Shown here in pieces: positions 4,435 through 5,477 of a stretch of DNA of 5,477 nt; the stretch's first letter is position 1, and each line of letters opens with the position of its first letter. Made by a program: the position numbers and the translations under genes. A model generated the notes under the pieces. It was not told where the DNA came from, did not search any database, and was given only the letters and a program-made list of their open reading frames with translations. The stretch covers positions 1 through 5,477 of the forward strand of contig JADDPV010000254.1 of the NCBI GenBank assembly GCA_016781705.1, written 5' to 3'. The DNA comes from Rubrobacter sp. (lineage in GTDB: Bacteria > Actinomycetota > Rubrobacteria > Rubrobacterales > Rubrobacteraceae).

Positions 4435-5094
4435 TTGGTAAAGGCCGTGTTCCTGGATATAGACGGGACGCTCATGGACACTAACTACCTGCACGTCGAG
4501 GCCTGGGCGCAGGCCTTCGAGGATGTGGGCGCACGCCCGCCGAGATCGAGGATCCACTACCAGACCGGCAAGGGCTCCGACAAGCTGATCCCCGAGTTCG
4601 TCGAGGATGGGAAGATCGAGCGGGTCAGCGAGCTCCACAGCGAATACTACGCCCGGCTGCAGGAGCGTGGTCACCCCTTGCCCGGCGCCAAGGAGCTCAT
4701 AGCCTCGTTGGTCGATAGAGGCTACGAGGTCTGGCTGGCCACTAGCGCCAAGCCCGAGGAGCTCGAGCACCACACGAGAGAACTCGGGACCGAGGGCAGG
4801 ATCTCAGGGATCGACTCTTCGGACGAAGCCGAAGAGTCGAAGCCCGCGCCCGACATCTTCGGGCTCGCCCTGGAGCGAGCGGGGGCTGCCCCGGAGGACG
4901 CCGTGGTGGTCGGGGACTCGATCTGGGACATCGAGGCCGCCAAGGAGGCCGGGGTGAGGGCGGCAGCGGTCATGACCGGCGGGGCGTTCAGCCGCGCCGA
5001 GCTGGAGGAGGCGGGGGCCTACGCGGTCTACGAGGACTGCGCCGAACTGCTTGAGGCCGGTTTCCCCGAGGAGCTCAACCCGACCACCTCCTGA
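4435..5094 (+). CDS. HAD family hydrolase (subfamily IA phosphatase-like)
   Basis: A soluble haloacid-dehalogenase-type phosphatase of 219 residues from TTG 4435 (221 from ATG 4429, the numbering used here). All four motifs are present: motif I DIDGTL with nucleophile D10 and acid D12; motif II T105 in VWLATSA; motif III K138 in ESKPAPDIF; motif IV GDSIWDIEAA with D163 and D167 for Mg2+. A helical cap fills residues 17-85, including the HVEAW segment seen in phosphoglycolate phosphatase and beta-phosphoglucomutase-like members. The family usually hydrolyses small phosphate esters, but the substrate is not readable. It lies 47 bp after the dehydrogenase stop on the same strand, with its own strong AGGAGG, so co-transcription is likely. 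Length is normal and nothing is missing. A 12-bp perfect inverted repeat lies in the coding sequence just before motif III. Confidence 0.93.
   Translation: MVKAVFLDIDGTLMDTNYLHVEAWAQAFEDVGARPPRSRIHYQTGKGSDKLIPEFVEDGKIERVSELHSEYYARLQERGHPLPGAKELIASLVDRGYEVWLATSAKPEELEHHTRELGTEGRISGIDSSDEAEESKPAPDIFGLALERAGAAPEDAVVVGDSIWDIEAAKEAGVRAAAVMTGGAFSRAELEEAGAYAVYEDCAELLEAGFPEELNPTTS
4811..4840. other. Perfect 12-bp hairpin inside the HAD coding region
   Basis: TCGACTCTTCGG (4811-4822) and CCGAAGAGTCGA (4829-4840) are exact inverses around a 6-base loop (ACGAAG). The segment encodes the acidic stretch DSSDEAEESK just before and including the motif III lysine. It is the most perfect inverted repeat in any gene here and should fold strongly in the mRNA. 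Confidence 0.5.
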
Positions 5095-5104
5095 CCGCTA
5101 GCGG
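5095..5104. other. Palindrome directly after the HAD stop
   Basis: CCGCTAGCGG is a perfect 10-bp palindrome starting at the base after the TGA. It has no loop, so it is not a hairpin terminator by itself; it may be a protein-binding site or chance. Confidence 0.25.
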
Positions 5105-5120
5105 CAGCGCAGACAGAGCA

Positions 5121-5176
5121 AGGGTGTCCCTCGCCGGCCCCTCTCCGGCGATTCTCGCTTCATGCCCTCACACCCT
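5121..5176 (+). terminator. Weak nested hairpin, possible end of the operon
   Basis: TCGCCGG (5131-5137) pairs with CCGGCGA (5145-5151) around a 7-base loop and is followed by TTCTCGCTT, only loosely T-rich. An outer 7-bp pair, AGGGTGT (5121-5127) with ACACCCT (5170-5176), encloses it. It begins 26 bases after the HAD stop, where the operon terminator would be expected. Confidence 0.4.
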
Positions 5177-5432
5177 GAGTAGCCGAGAACTTCCCCTCCG
5201 GACATCTCGGTGGAAAGGACGGCCGTACGAGCCGGGCGCGGTAGCGGACATGCGTCCGGGCACACCACGCCCGCCCGGCATGCGTCCCTGGCCCGAGTGG
5301 CGTCGCGTTTCATAGTTCAAGATAGGCGTTCTGCTCGACTGATGGGGGCCCGGGCGAGACGTCGCGGACAAGGTCCGATCCTCGAACGCGTACCCATCTT
5401 CTCCCGTCTTCAGCAACCCGGATAGCCGTCTG

Positions 5433-5457
5433 ACAACGGCACGGCAGGAGCCGTTGT
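5433..5457. other. 8-bp inverted repeat near the right edge
   Basis: ACAACGGC (5433-5440) pairs perfectly with GCCGTTGT (5450-5457) around a 9-base loop. No T-run follows. It may be an operator or a leader hairpin of a gene beyond the window, or a terminator for something arriving from the right. Confidence 0.3.
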
Positions 5458-5477
5458 GACAGCGTAGCCCGTAAGTA

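Larger units (their letters stand above)
5105..5477. other. Intergenic stretch at the right edge, no supported gene
   Basis: No ORF here combines a ribosome-binding site with protein-like composition, and none runs convincingly off the edge. Besides the hairpin after the HAD gene I see CCGAGA (5183-5188) with TCTCGG (5205-5210), a 9-bp direct repeat CATGCGTCC at 5249-5257 and 5279-5287 (30 bp apart), and the inverted repeat near 5445. Confidence 0.5.

Noticed and set aside
1..5477. tRNA, rRNA, CRISPR array or insertion sequence
   Set aside because: I found no cloverleaf with a GTTC-type T-loop, no regularly spaced repeats, no transposase-like protein and no terminal inverted repeats with target duplications.

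Overview
The window is GC-rich, with G or C strongly favoured at third codon positions. It carries a DUF1206 membrane protein, a YghA-type short-chain dehydrogenase and a HAD phosphatase. This suggests a high-GC actinobacterium, possibly Rubrobacter-like. That placement is inference from composition and gene families; no marker gene is present.

Layout. (1) 1-144, minus strand: the first 48 codons of a gene that runs off the left edge and starts with a membrane segment. (2) 145-491: no confident gene; a start-less minus-strand open frame here may be a gene remnant. (3) 492-1349, plus: a complete DUF1206 protein with six membrane segments in three repeats. (4) 1350-2435: about 1.1 kb without an intact gene of known family. 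It holds a probable frameshifted minus-strand gene, and upstream of it a dense control region: a DtxR/IdeR-like iron box, a 12-bp palindrome, five copies of the octamer ACCCCCAC, and a leader with a strong Shine-Dalgarno sequence and overlapping mini-ORFs. (5) 2436-2651, plus: a small charged protein of unknown function with a good ribosome-binding site. (6) 2652-3490: a long hairpin, a cluster of GACCGG repeats that can pair in alternative ways and ends in a terminator-like hairpin, and a probable frameshifted gene remnant. (7) 3491-4387 and 4435-5094, plus: the dehydrogenase and the phosphatase, 47 bp apart and probably one operon. (8) 5095-5477: no gene; weak hairpins that may end the operon, and an inverted repeat near the right edge.

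The dehydrogenase and phosphatase are the only pair that plausibly work together, as soluble enzymes made from one message; their substrates cannot be read from sequence. The most interesting parts are non-coding: the 1800-2080 control region, which resembles an iron-responsive promoter region but faces only a damaged gene, and the 2864-2979 repeat and terminator region, which could be a small RNA or a switch-like leader.
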